A DNA stretch of 64,000 nucleotides from NCBI GenBank assembly GCA_963712565.1, contig CAVQIP010000059.1:1-64000 (forward strand), written 5' to 3'. A program made the translations under genes and the position numbers. Shown in pieces: positions 25,906 to 35,333 of the stretch; position 1 is the stretch's first letter; the number at the start of each line of letters is the position of its first letter. The notes under the pieces were generated by a model. That model was not told where the DNA came from. It was given only the letters and a program-made list of their open reading frames with translations, and ran no database searches. Source of the DNA: VAZQ01 sp963712565 (lineage in GTDB: Bacteria > Pseudomonadota > Alphaproteobacteria > Rhizobiales > Xanthobacteraceae).

Positions 25906-28030
25906 ATGACCACGACCCCGAGGCTCTGGAAATCCCAAACCCAAGTCAACGCCGCGGACTTCGGCGTCCAGAACGACGGCCAGATCGCCGCTACGCACGA
26001 CGGCGGTTACGTCGTTGTCTGGCATAGCATCAACTTCATTATCGGCCAGAGATACGATTCCGCGGGCAACAAGCTCAACAGCGAGGTCATCGCCGGCTTC
26101 AATTTCGGCGAACAGACCACGCCCGCGGTGACCGTTCTGGCGAACGGCAACATTGCCGTGGCGTTCGTCGATGTGCCCGCCGCCGACGTCTACGTGCAAA
26201 TTTTTGCCCCCACATGGGGCTCCCCGCTCAGGCTGGACGCGATCGGTGGCGGTACGGACCAGAGTCTCCCCTCCATCACCCCTTTCGCCGACGGCAGCTA
26301 CGTCGTCGCCTATACGGCGGCCACCAGCAGCGTCGAAACCAGCGTCCTGGCGAAGGTCGTGAGCGCCAACGGCGCCGTCGGCTCCGAGTTCGCGCTCGAT
26401 AATGAGACGGACAGTCAAACTTCGCCGGAGCTCGCGACGCTGTCCAACGGCAACTTCGTTGCGGTCTACGAGGACGAGTTCTTCGGCAGCGCGACCGACC
26501 ACGACATCAAGTACGGGATATTCACCAAGACCGGCGCGCCGGTGACGTTCGGGCAATTCGTCCCCGGGGGTGGCAACTCTGGATTGGAAACCGATCCGGA
26601 TGTCGCCGCGCTCCGCGACGGCGGCTTCGTGGTCGTGTGGACCGACCCCGACAGCTCGGTGCACGACATTCGCGCGTCGATCCTGTCGAACACCGGCGCC
26701 ACCGTCGCCTCCAACATCTTGGTCAACACGACCACGGCGGCAACCCAGGACGAGGCGAGCGTCGTGGCGCTGGCCGACGGCGGCTTCCTGGTGACCTGGG
26801 AAGACGACCTCACCAATCTCGTGCGCGCGCAGCGGTTCGACGCGGTCGGCAGCAAGATCGGCGCCGAGTTCACGGTGAAGAACGGGGTATCCGACGGGTT
26901 CTCCGGGGACAGCCCCGAGGCTGCCCTGCTGTCCGATGGCCGCATCGCTTATGCCATCGGCGACGCTGTGGTCGCCGACCGCGACGTGGTGACCTCGATC
27001 TGGACCACTGGCTGGAACGCGATCGCCAGCGGCGATTTCAACGGCGACGGCACCGACGACATCCTGTGGCAGAACGCCCTCGGCGGCACCAGCGAATGGC
27101 TGATGTCGCCAGCAGGCGGCATCGCCAGCTTCCCGTTCACGCCGCCGGCCGCGGGATGGAGCGTGGTCGCAAGCGGCGATCTCAACGGCGACGGCACCGA
27201 CGACATCATGTGGAAGAACGACGCGACCGGCTCGACCGCCGAATGGCTGATGGCGCCCACCGGCGGCGCCAAGCTTGGTCGGCACGCCGGGAGCGCCGGG
27301 CTGGAACGTGGTCGCCGACGGCGACTTCAACGGCGATCACATCACCGACCTCATGTGGCAGCACGCAGCGACCGGCTCGACCAGCGTTTGGCTGATGGCG
27401 CCCACCGGCGGGGCCGGCAGCCTGCTCAGCACCTCGCCGGCCGGAGGCTGGAACCTGGTCGCCAGCGGCGACTTCAACGGCGACGGCACCGACGACGTGC
27501 TGTGGAAGAACGCGGCCACCGGCAACACCAGCGAATGGCTGATGGCGGGCGGCGGCGTGGCCAGCAACCCGTTCACCCCGGGAACCGGGGGATGGAACGT
27601 GGTCGCCACCGGCGATTTCAACAATGACGGCATCACCGACATCATGTGGAAGAACGCGGGCACCGGCGCCACCAGCGATTGGCTGATGTCGGCGAGCGGC
27701 GGCATCGGCAGCAATCCATTCACGCCGGCGGCCGGCGGGTGGAACCTGATCGCGAGCGGCGATTTCAACGGCGACGGCACCGACGACCTGATGTGGCAGA
27801 ACGCCGCCACCGGCGCCACCAGCGAATGGCTGATGGCGGGCGGCGGCATCGGCAGCAACCCGTTCACGCCGGCGGCCCCGGGATGGGACGTGGTTGCCGT
27901 CGGCGATCTCAACGGCGATGCCAACATCGACTTGATGTGGCAGAACGCGCTCACCGGCGCGACCGCCGAATGGCTGATGGCGCCCGGCGTCGGCGGCGTC
28001 GGCGCCTTCGTAGCCACGCTGGCGACGTAG
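25906..28030 (+). CDS. VCBS/FG-GAP repeat protein, probably secreted (frameshifted)
   Basis: A ~707-residue extracellular-type repeat protein. The first ~365 residues have beta-rich repeats built around DGGxVVxW (DGGYVVVWHSI, DGGFVVVWTDPDSSV, DGGFLVTWEDDL). The second part has seven ~42-residue VCBS/FG-GAP repeats with DFNGDGTDD Ca-binding loops. No Sec signal peptide is visible, so type I secretion is possible. The frame breaks at ~27265: GGCGCCAAGCTTGG reads normally if one A is removed (GGASLVGTPGAP), and the total length is one over a multiple of three. A beta-propeller or adhesin-like role is inferred. Confidence 0.75.
27010..28020 (+). repeat. seven tandem ~126-135-bp VCBS-coding repeats
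   Basis: Each unit encodes GWNxVASGDFNGDGTDDxxW, then xNxxTGxTxEWLM and a Gly/Pro linker. Units begin at about 27010, 27154, 27298, 27448, 27589, 27730 and 27880. Nucleotide similarity is high enough (GGCGATTTCAACGGCGACGG recurs) for recombination or assembly collapse to change copy number. Confidence 0.8.
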
Positions 28031-28128
28031 CGAGAGGTGAACGTCAGGCGACGCGGAGGATTAGCCCGGCGACCGAGCCGTGCGTCGTTGGTGGGCTCGA
28101 CGCGTCAAGCCCGGCATGACGAGATGCG

Positions 28129-28593
28129 TCAGTTCGGCTCGTGCGCCGCCACCGTCGCCTGCAGCGACAGCGGCGCCGAGGAGCGCGAGCGCAGGCCCAT
28201 GCCGGCGATGCTCACGCGGCGGGTGAAGTCGCAATAGGCGAAGCCCAAACCCGCAACCGAGCCGCGAAAGCTCCGCTCATTCATCTTCTCGAGATTGAAG
28301 CACGGCTCGAACGGCATGCCTTGCAGCGAGGCGCACACCGCCTCACCTCGGACCCGCAGCGTTCCCGCCGGCAGCCATACCGAGCGGACGGGCCCGGCGC
28401 CGCGGAACTGGATGTTGCCGATGACCGAACCGTCGCCGTAGATGCGGCCGGCGCCGCGCGAGCCGTCGAAACAATTGAACGCGAACAGCTTGCCGGTCAC
28501 GAAGCGCCGCGCCGCGTCGGCGGTGAGGCTTTCGGCGAGCACCGGACCCGCCGCGAGCAAGGCCACAACCGCAATCGCGAACCGCGCAATCAT
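28129..28593 (-). CDS. secreted protein of unknown function
   Basis: A 154-residue protein with a signal peptide (ARFAIAVVALLAAGPVLA, cleavage after AES or just before). The mature part contains four cysteines (FAFNCFDGSRGAGRIYGDGS, AVCASLQGMPFEPCFNLEKM, GFAYCDFTRR), probably two disulfides. The GAGRIYGDGSVIGNIQFRG block recurs in small secreted proteins of Bradyrhizobium-type genomes. Function unknown. It is convergent with the VCBS gene. Confidence 0.7.
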   Translation of the reverse strand: MIARFAIAVVALLAAGPVLAESLTADAARRFVTGKLFAFNCFDGSRGAGRIYGDGSVIGNIQFRGAGPVRSVWLPAGTLRVRGEAVCASLQGMPFEPCFNLEKMNERSFRGSVAGLGFAYCDFTRRVSIAGMGLRSRSSAPLSLQATVAAHEPN

Positions 28594-28699
28594 CCCGGCC
28601 TCCCCCTCCCGTTACCGCCGCGCCGGCAGCCGTAACCGCCGGTTAACCATACAAATCTGGCGCGATCTTGCCGGATCATGGTCAACAAATCCTAAACGG

Positions 28700-29701
28700 C
28701 TATCCGATCCTGACCACGATGCGCCCCCGCACGCGCCCCTCGACGATATTGCGGGCCGCCGCGATCACCTCGGCGAGCCCAATCTCGCTCGTCATGGCCG
28801 CAAGTTTTCCCCGATCGAGGTCGCTCGCCAAACGCTGCCACGCCCTTTCCCGATCGGCGATCGGACGCATGACCGAGTCGATGCCGATGAGCGAAACACC
28901 ACGCAGGATAAATGGAGCCACCGAAGTCGGCAAATCCATGCCGCCGGCCAGTCCACAGGCCGCCACCGCCCCGCCGTAGCGCGTCATCGACAGCACGTTG
29001 GCGAGCGTGGTCGAGCCGACGGCGTCGATACCACCGGCGAAGCGCTCTTTTGCCAGGGGTTTTGCGGGTCCGGCGAGTTCCTTGCGCTCGATGATCTCGG
29101 TCGCGCCCAGCTTTTTCAGATAGTCGGCCTCCTCCGGCCGCCCGGTCGAAGCCGTGACCTGAAAGCCACGCTCGCTCAAAATCGCAACCGCGACCGACCC
29201 GACGCCACCCGCGGCGCCGGTCACCACCACCGGCCCGCTCCCCGGAGCGAGGCCGTGGCGCTCGAGCGCCATCACCGCCAGCATGGCGGTATAGCCCGCG
29301 GTTCCGATCGCCATGGCGTCGCGCGCGCTCATGCCGGCGGGCAGCCGCACCAGCCAGCTTCCCTTCACCCGCGCCTTCTCGCCGTAGGCGCCGAGGTGGG
29401 TTTCCCCGCAGCCCCAGCCGTTGAGGATCACCTTGTCGCCGGCCTTCCATGCCGGATCGGTCGAGGCCTCGACCGTGCCGGCGAAATCGATGCCGGGGAT
29501 CATCGGAAAGCGGCGCACGACCGGCGCCTTGCCGGTGATCGCCAGACCGTCCTTGTAATTCACCGTCGACCATTCGACACGGACGGTGACGTCGCCTGCC
29601 ATGAGATTGCTCTCGTCGAAATCGGCGAGGCCGGCCTGGGAGCCGGTGTCGGTCTTCTCGATCACGATCGCCTTGAAGGTTGCCACCAGCGTTCTCCCCA
29701 T
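28700..29701 (-). CDS. acuI: acrylyl-CoA reductase (AcuI/YhdH) family oxidoreductase
   Basis: A 333-residue zinc-free medium-chain dehydrogenase. Family blocks are present: STVNYKDGLAITGK, PGIDFAGTVEAS, GETHLGAYGEKARVKG, the nucleotide-binding TGAAGGVGSVAVAIL, and ASTGRPEEADYLKKLGA. AcuI uses NADPH to reduce acrylyl-CoA to propionyl-CoA. The start is ATG 29701; GTG 29686 is an alternative. It lies downstream of the MFS gene on the same strand, about 90 bases away. A role in acrylate/3-hydroxypropionate handling is inferred from the family. Confidence 0.82.
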   Translation of the reverse strand: MGRTLVATFKAIVIEKTDTGSQAGLADFDESNLMAGDVTVRVEWSTVNYKDGLAITGKAPVVRRFPMIPGIDFAGTVEASTDPAWKAGDKVILNGWGCGETHLGAYGEKARVKGSWLVRLPAGMSARDAMAIGTAGYTAMLAVMALERHGLAPGSGPVVVTGAAGGVGSVAVAILSERGFQVTASTGRPEEADYLKKLGATEIIERKELAGPAKPLAKERFAGGIDAVGSTTLANVLSMTRYGGAVAACGLAGGMDLPTSVAPFILRGVSLIGIDSVMRPIADRERAWQRLASDLDRGKLAAMTSEIGLAEVIAAARNIVEGRVRGRIVVRIG

Positions 29702-29793
29702 TCGCGTCATGGCCGAGCTTCCGGCCATCCAAGTCGTCAAGCCGGAAATGTGTAAGACGTGGATGCCCGGCACAAGGCCGCACGAAGGAGTGC

Positions 29794-31114
29794 CTATCCA
29801 GCGGCCGGCGCCAGCCGCGCCACCGGCTTCTCGACGATCGGCAGGTTGATGACGGCGGAGACGAAGCCGAGCAAGACTCCGAGCCACCACACGATGTCGT
29901 AGGATCCCGTCCGTTCGAACAGCGCGCCGCCGAGATAGATGCCGAGGAAGCCGCCGACCTGGTGGCTGAAGAAGGCGATGCCGAACAGCATCGCCATCCA
30001 GCGCGTGCCGAACATCACCGCGACGAGGCCCGCGGTCGGCGGCACCGAGGAGAGCCAGAGCAGGCCGGTCATGGCGCCGTAGATCAGGGCAACCGCCGGG
30101 CTCGCCGGCAGCGTGATGAGAAAGATCACCGCCAGTGCGCGGGCAAAATAGATCACGGACAGGATGTAGCGCTTGGGCAGCCATCCGCCGAGCCAGCCGG
30201 ACAGCATGGCGCCGACGATGTTGAACAGCCCGATCACGCCGAGCGTCCAGCCGCCGACCTGGGCGGAGAGGCCGCGGTCGACCAGGTAGGCTGGCAGGTG
30301 CAGGGTGACGAAGCCGAGCTGGAAGCCGCAGGTGAAGAAGCCGAGCACGAGCAGGATGTAGGAACGATGCCCGAGGGCCTCGGCCAAGGCCTGTTTGTAG
30401 GTCTGCGTCTGGGCCGCTGCCGCGCTCGGCAGCGCCGTCGAGCGGGCGCAGACTGCCTGGATGCGTCTGCGCAGGAGCGTCGGAGCGGGGCGTGGAAATC
30501 GCAAAGGCGAGCGGAATGATCAGCAGCAGCAGCGCGGCGAAAATCTCCAGCGCGCGCTGCCACCCGAAGCCGTCGATCAGGCCCACCCCGAGCGGCGAGA
30601 ACAGAAACTGGCCGAACGAGCCAGCCGCGGTGCCGGCGCCGAAGGCGAGCGAACGCCAGCTTTCCGGCAAGAGCTTGCCGAAGGACGAGATCACCAGATT
30701 GAACGAGCAGCCGGACAGCCCGAAGCCGATCAGCACGCCGCTCGAGAGATAGAGCATCCCCGGGGTCGAGGCATGCGCCATCATGAACATGCCGGCGGCA
30801 TAGAGCAGCGTTCCGACAATGATCACCCGGATGGTGCCGAAACGGTCGGCGATGGCGCCGGAAAACGGCTGCGCGGCGCCGTAGAGCAGGGTCTGTACCG
30901 CGACCGAGAGCGCAAACACCTCGCGTCCCCAGCCGTGCGCCGCCGACAGCGGCGTAAGAAAGAAGCCGAGCGCCGAGCGCGGCCCGAAACCGATCATGGA
31001 GATCAGGCAGCCGCAGAGCACGATGATCAAGGGCGTGCGCCAGGACCCCGGACGACGGAGGAGGGACGACAGGGGACGGGCGCCTTCGGTCGCCGTTCTG
31101 TTCTCTTGTTGCAC
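29794..31114 (-). CDS. MFS transporter, third of three tandem paralogs (frameshifted)
   Basis: A 12-helix major facilitator of ~439 residues. The N-terminal half has LIIVLCGCLISMIGFGPRSA, GAIADRFGTIRV and FGAGTAAGSFGQFLFSPLGV; the C-terminal half has LLVLGFFTCGFQLGF, RYILSVIYFARAL and AFFSHQVGGFLG. The two halves lie in different frames that meet in the central loop at about 30440-30475; the length is one over a multiple of three, so one extra base explains it. The start is GTG 31114. It is closely related to the next two genes. The substrate is unknown; the monocarboxylate/oxalate-type fold suggests small organic anions. Confidence 0.8.
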
Positions 31115-31157
31115 CGCCTGCCCTTCCGTCCTTGTCACCCTTCCTCCGTCGTCGGAC

Positions 31158-32437
31158 TCAAGCCGGGGCCGTCGCGAGGCGCTGCACCGGCTTTTCCACG
31201 ATCGGCAGATTGATCGCCGCCGACAAGCAGCCCGAACAGGATCGCGAGCCACCAGACCGCGTCGTAGGATCCGGTGCGCTCGAACAGCACGCCGCCGAGC
31301 CAGACGCCGAGGAAGCCGCCGACCTGATGGCTGAAGAAGGCAAAGCCGAACAGCATGGCGAGCCAACGCGTGCCGAACATGACGGCGACCAGGCCGGATG
31401 TCGGCGGCACGGTCGACAGCCAGAGCAAGCCCAGCACGGCGCCGAAGATCAGCGTTACGGACCGCGCTTGGCGGCAGCATGATGTAGACGAGAATCGCCA
31501 CCGCCCGTGCGAAATAGATGAACGACAGGATGTAGCGTTTGGGCATCCAAGCGGACAGCCAGCCGGCCCCGATGGCGCCGATAATGTTGAACAGCCCGAT
31601 GACGCCGAGCGTCCAGCCGCCGATCTCCGCCGGCAGGCCGCGGTCGATGAGGTAGGCCGGCAGGTGCACGGCAATGAAGAAGATCTGGAAGCCGCAGGTG
31701 AAGAAGCCGAGCACCAGCAGCACGTAGCTGCCGTGGCCGAAGGCCTCAGTGAGCGCCTGCGTCACCGACTGTTGCGGCGCGCCTGCCGCGCTCGCCGCCG
31801 CGGCGCCGCGCGGGGACGCGAGCGCGAACGAAAGCGGCATGATCAGCAGCACCATCGCGCCGAAGATGACCAGGGTGTGCTGCCAGCCGAATTCGCCGAT
31901 GAACGCCACCGCGAGCGGAGAGAACAGGAATTGTCCGAACGAGCCGGCCGCGGTGCCGGCGCCGAAGGCGAGCAGGCGCCACTCCGGCGGCATCAGCCTG
32001 CCGAAGGCACCGATCACGACGGTGAACGAGGAGCCGGCAAGCCCGAAGCCGATCACGACGCCGGCGGTGAGATGGAGCATCGCCGGCGTGTCGGCGTAGG
32101 CCATCGACGCCAGCCCGAGCGCGTAGAGGATCGCCCCCACGCTGAGCACCGGCACCGCCCCGAAACGATCCGCAATCGCCCCGGCCAAGGGCTGGGCCGC
32201 GCCCCAGAGCAGCATCTGGATCGCCAGCGCAAGCGCGAACACGTCGCGGCCCCAGCCGTGCGCGCTCGACATCGGGGTGAGGAAAAAGCCCAGCCCCGAG
32301 CGCGGCCCGAAGCCGAGGACGCCGATCAGGCAACCGCAGACCAGAATGACGGCCGGCGTGCGCCAGGACGCGGGGCGACGGCCGGCGGAAGACCCGGAAC
32401 CCGCGCTTGCCGCCTCGCTCTTGCTCGCTTCTTGCAC
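31158..32437 (-). CDS. MFS transporter, second of three tandem paralogs (two frameshifts)
   Basis: A ~425-residue paralog of its neighbours. It reads GCLIGVLGFGPRSGLGFF, AGAIADRFGAVPVLS and FFTCGFQIFFIAVHLPAYL, then breaks at ~31460 after VYIMLPPSA and continues as VTLIFGAVLGLLWLS. A second break at ~31226 is explained by one extra base: CTGCTTGTCGGC should read LLSAAINLPIVEKPVQRL. Removing two bases gives a clean multiple of three. The start is GTG 32437, 20 bases after the end of the upstream paralog, so the three are probably one operon. Substrate unknown. Confidence 0.78.
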
Positions 32438-32457
32438 CGCGCCCTCTGCCGTCGTCC

Positions 32458-33708
32458 TCACGCCGAAGCCGTCGCGAGGCGTTGCACCGGCTTCTCCACG
32501 ATCGGCAGATTGACCACGGCCGAGAGCACGCCGAACAGGACCGACAGCCACCAGACTACGTCGTAGGAGCCGGTGCGCACGAACACGATGCCACCGAGCC
32601 ATACGCCGAGAAAGCCACCGACCTGGTGGCTGAAGAACGCGAGCCCGGCGAGCGTCGCGAGCCAGCGCGTGCCGAACATCAGGGCGATGATGCCGTTGGT
32701 CGGCGCCACGGTCGAAAGCCAGAGCAGCCCCATCACGGCGCCGAACAGGATCGACGTCACCGGCGTCACCGGAAACGAGATGAAGGCGAGCACCGCGGCG
32801 GCGCGGGCGAAATAGATGAACGACAGGATGTAGCGCTTGGGCATGAGACTGCCGAGCCAGCCCGAGGCCAGCGAGCCCACGATGTTGAACAGCCCGATCA
32901 CCGCGATGGTCCAGCCGCCGACCGCCGCCGAAAGTCCGCGGTCGACGAGATAAGCCGGCATGTGGATCGTGATGAAGGCGAGCTGGAAGCCGCAGGTGAA
33001 GAAGCCGAGCACGAGCAGGAGATAGGAGCGGTGGCGGACCGCCTCCGCCAGCGCCTGTCCGAGCGACTGCGACACGCCGCCGCCTGGTGAGACGCCCTGC
33101 TCCGCCGGGGCGGTTGCGAGCGCAAGCGACAGCGGCAGCACCAGCAGCATGCCGACGCCGAAGGTCACAAGCGCGCTCTGCCAGCCATAGGCATCGATGA
33201 GCGAAACGGCGAGCGGCGAGTAGAGGAATTGTCCGAACGAGCCGGCCGCCGTGCCGGCGCCGAACGCGAGCAGACGAAAGCGCTCGGGCAGCAATTTGCC
33301 GAACGCGCCGAGGACGACGGAGAAGGAACAGCCGGCAAGGCCGAAGCCGATCAAGGCGCCGGCCGCCAGGTCGAGCATCCCGGGCGTCGTCGAATAGGCC
33401 ATCAAGACGAGGCCGATCGCGTAGAGCAGCCCGCCGGCGCACAGCACGCGCGTGGTGCCGAAGCGGTCCGCGACCGCGCCGGCGAGCGGTTGGCCCGCCC
33501 CCCACAGGATGTTCTGGATCGCGAGCGCCAATCCGAACACGTCGCGATCCCAGCCGTTGGCTTGCGACATCGGCGTGAGGAAGAAGCCAAGCGTCGCGCG
33601 CGGACCGAAACTCAGAAGCGAAATGAGACAGCCGCACAGCACGATCACGAGCGGCGTGCGCCAGCCCATCGTCGCGACCCGGGCGGGGGAGGGAAATGAA
33701 ATTGCCAT
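32458..33708 (-). CDS. MFS transporter, first of three tandem paralogs (intact)
   Basis: The only uninterrupted copy: 416 residues, 12 predicted helices. Motifs are LVIVLCGCLISLLSFGPRAT, AGAVADRFGTTRVL (the MFS A-like loop between helices 2 and 3), FGAGTAAGSFGQFLYSPLAV, GFFTCGFQLAFITIHMPAYL and AFFSHQVGGFLGVWLGG. ATG 33708 begins MAISFPSPARVATMGWRTP; in-frame codons upstream are arginine-rich and unlikely. It heads the - strand transporter row and is divergent from nadA across 357 bases. It probably lies in the inner membrane and moves a small organic anion or drug. Confidence 0.88.
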   Translation of the reverse strand: MAISFPSPARVATMGWRTPLVIVLCGCLISLLSFGPRATLGFFLTPMSQANGWDRDVFGLALAIQNILWGAGQPLAGAVADRFGTTRVLCAGGLLYAIGLVLMAYSTTPGMLDLAAGALIGFGLAGCSFSVVLGAFGKLLPERFRLLAFGAGTAAGSFGQFLYSPLAVSLIDAYGWQSALVTFGVGMLLVLPLSLALATAPAEQGVSPGGGVSQSLGQALAEAVRHRSYLLLVLGFFTCGFQLAFITIHMPAYLVDRGLSAAVGGWTIAVIGLFNIVGSLASGWLGSLMPKRYILSFIYFARAAAVLAFISFPVTPVTSILFGAVMGLLWLSTVAPTNGIIALMFGTRWLATLAGLAFFSHQVGGFLGVWLGGIVFVRTGSYDVVWWLSVLFGVLSAVVNLPIVEKPVQRLATASA

Positions 33709-33962
33709 GGCCAAATCCGTGTGATCCGAGGCGCAACCGCAGGAGTCGACACGCCGGCGGCGGCGCGAGCGGAACAGCCCGCGGCCTCTGATCACGCCGT
33801 CGATTCTCCGGACGAAACGCCGACCTTGCTACGCAGCCGTGCTTGTACGGGGTCGGGCAGCCATCCCCAAACGAAACTTGCTCAGAGCCTGCATCCCTCT
33901 GGCGCATGGCAGCCGGCCGGCGCGGGGCTGGAAATCCGCCAGGAGCGGTGCTATATGGGATT

Positions 33963-33979
33963 TGCTCGAATTGAGGATA
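33963..33979 (+). promoter_or_regulatory. second, degenerate NadQ-like site
   Basis: TGCTCGAATTGAGGATA matches the core TGCTCAACTTGAGCATA of the perfect palindrome in 13 of 17 positions. Its centre is about 69 bases upstream of the other, so the two could bind cooperatively. Confidence 0.4.
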
Positions 33980-34026
33980 ACAGCTCGTTCGCTTCCCACC
34001 GGCATCTGCCGGATGTTTTCGTGCCG

Positions 34027-34051
34027 ATATATGCTCAACTTGAGCATATAT
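34027..34051 (+). promoter_or_regulatory. perfect palindrome before nadA, probable NadQ operator
   Basis: Arms ATATATGCTCAA (34027-34038) and TTGAGCATATAT (34040-34051) are exact reverse complements around a single C. The site ends two bases before the Shine-Dalgarno (AGGAGG at 34055-34060) of nadA, so a bound protein would block transcription or its early elongation. nadQ in the same window is the natural candidate. The palindrome is seen; the binding protein is inferred. Confidence 0.6.
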
Positions 34052-34065
34052 GCCAGGAGGTGGCC

Positions 34066-35175
34066 ATGCCAATGCTGCAAGCATTCGACCTGCAAGCCGC
34101 GCGCTCACCGGCTGGTCGTGCCTCCATCGCACCGCCGGCGGTCACCCCCGCCGCGCGCCGCTACGGCGTGCTGCCGGTGCCTTCGCTCGAATGGAATGCG
34201 CAGGTCGAGCGCGAGACCGCCCACCTCTACGCGCGCGTGCGCGCCGTCGTTCCCGCGGTCGAGTGGCCGTTCTTCGCGCCCTACGTCAAGGCGATCAACG
34301 CGCTCAAGGCCGAGCGCAACGCCGTCATCCTGGCGCACAATTACCAGACCCCTGAAATCTACAATTGCGTCGCCGATTTCGTCGGCGATTCGCTCCAGCT
34401 CGCGCGCGAAGCGAGCAAGGTCGACGCCGACATCATCGTGCAGTGCGGCGTGCATTTCATGGCCGAGACCTCGAAGATCCTCAATCCGGACAAGACCGTG
34501 CTGATCCCGGACCTCAAAGCCGGCTGTTCGCTCGCCGCCTCGATCACCGGCGAGGACGTGCGACTGTTGCGCGCGAAATATCCGGGCGTGCCGGTGGTCG
34601 CCTATGTCAACACCTCGGCCGAGGTGAAGGCCGAGGTCGACATCTGCTGCACCTCGTCGAATGCGGTCGAGGTGGTGGAGAGCCTCGGCGCCGACACCGT
34701 CATCTTCCTGCCCGACCAGTATCTCGCGAAATACGTGGCCGCGCATACCAAGGTGAAGATCATTTCCTGGCAGGGCGCCTGCGAGGTGCACGAGCGCTTC
34801 ACCGCCGACGAGCTTCGCCGCTATCGCGAGGGCGATCCCGCGCTGCAGATCATCGCGCACCCGGAATGCCCGCCCGACGTGCTCGAAGAGGCGGATTACA
34901 CCGGCTCGACCGCCGGCATGATCGACTGGGTGCGCAAGCACCGCCCGCGCCGCGTGGTGATGGTCACGGAGTGCTCGATGGCCGACAACGTGCAGGCCGA
35001 ACTGCCCGACGTCGAGTTCGTGCGGCCGTGCAATCTTTGCCCGCACATGAAGCGGATCACGCTGCCGAAGATTCTGGACAGCCTGGTGTATCTCAAGGAA
35101 GAGGTCGTGATCGATCCCGCCATCGCCGCCCGGGCACGGCGCGCGGTCGAGCGGATGGTGAACTTGAAGCGGTAG
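34066..35175 (+). CDS. nadA: quinolinate synthase
   Basis: A 369-residue NadA, which condenses iminoaspartate with dihydroxyacetone phosphate to quinolinate. The three Fe4S4 cysteines are present: QCGVHFMAETSKIL, SWQGACEVHERF and RPCNLCPHMKRI. Other conserved blocks are AVILAHNYQTPEIYNCVADF, GDSLQLAREASK and VAYVNTSAEVKAEVDICCTS. ATG 34066 follows AGGAGG at optimal spacing; the frame extends upstream but through the palindrome. nadC follows after ~160 bases, with no nadB between. The palindrome at 34027 probably controls it. Confidence 0.95.
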   Translation: MPMLQAFDLQAARSPAGRASIAPPAVTPAARRYGVLPVPSLEWNAQVERETAHLYARVRAVVPAVEWPFFAPYVKAINALKAERNAVILAHNYQTPEIYNCVADFVGDSLQLAREASKVDADIIVQCGVHFMAETSKILNPDKTVLIPDLKAGCSLAASITGEDVRLLRAKYPGVPVVAYVNTSAEVKAEVDICCTSSNAVEVVESLGADTVIFLPDQYLAKYVAAHTKVKIISWQGACEVHERFTADELRRYREGDPALQIIAHPECPPDVLEEADYTGSTAGMIDWVRKHRPRRVVMVTECSMADNVQAELPDVEFVRPCNLCPHMKRITLPKILDSLVYLKEEVVIDPAIAARARRAVERMVNLKR

Positions 35176-35216
35176 CCGGCGCCCCAGTTGAACTGACGGC
35201 GCCTCTGTGCGCTGCT

Positions 35217-35289
35217 GTCGTTCCCGCGAAAGCGGGAACCCATAATCACCGGCCTCTGGAATATGGGTCCCCGCTTGCGCGGGGACGAC
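35217..35289. repeat. interspersed palindromic repeat (REP-like) between nadA and nadC
   Basis: Two ~28-base arms (35217-35244 and 35262-35289) are inverse copies with about three mismatches. Each arm is itself a hairpin: TTCCCGC-GAAA-GCGGGAA and TCCCCGC-TTGC-GCGGGGA. This is a typical extragenic palindromic repeat of rhizobial genomes. It could modulate nadC expression or simply be a selfish repeat. Confidence 0.7.
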
Positions 35290-35333
35290 AACCGGAGGAG
35301 CTGACCGATCGGATCAGCATCAGCCGGAGCACG

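Noticed and set aside
28700..34132. A single 1,810-codon open frame on the - strand
   Set aside because: It is the acuI frame running on through parts of three MFS genes, in phase with some segments only. High GC makes stops rare; the real genes are separate.
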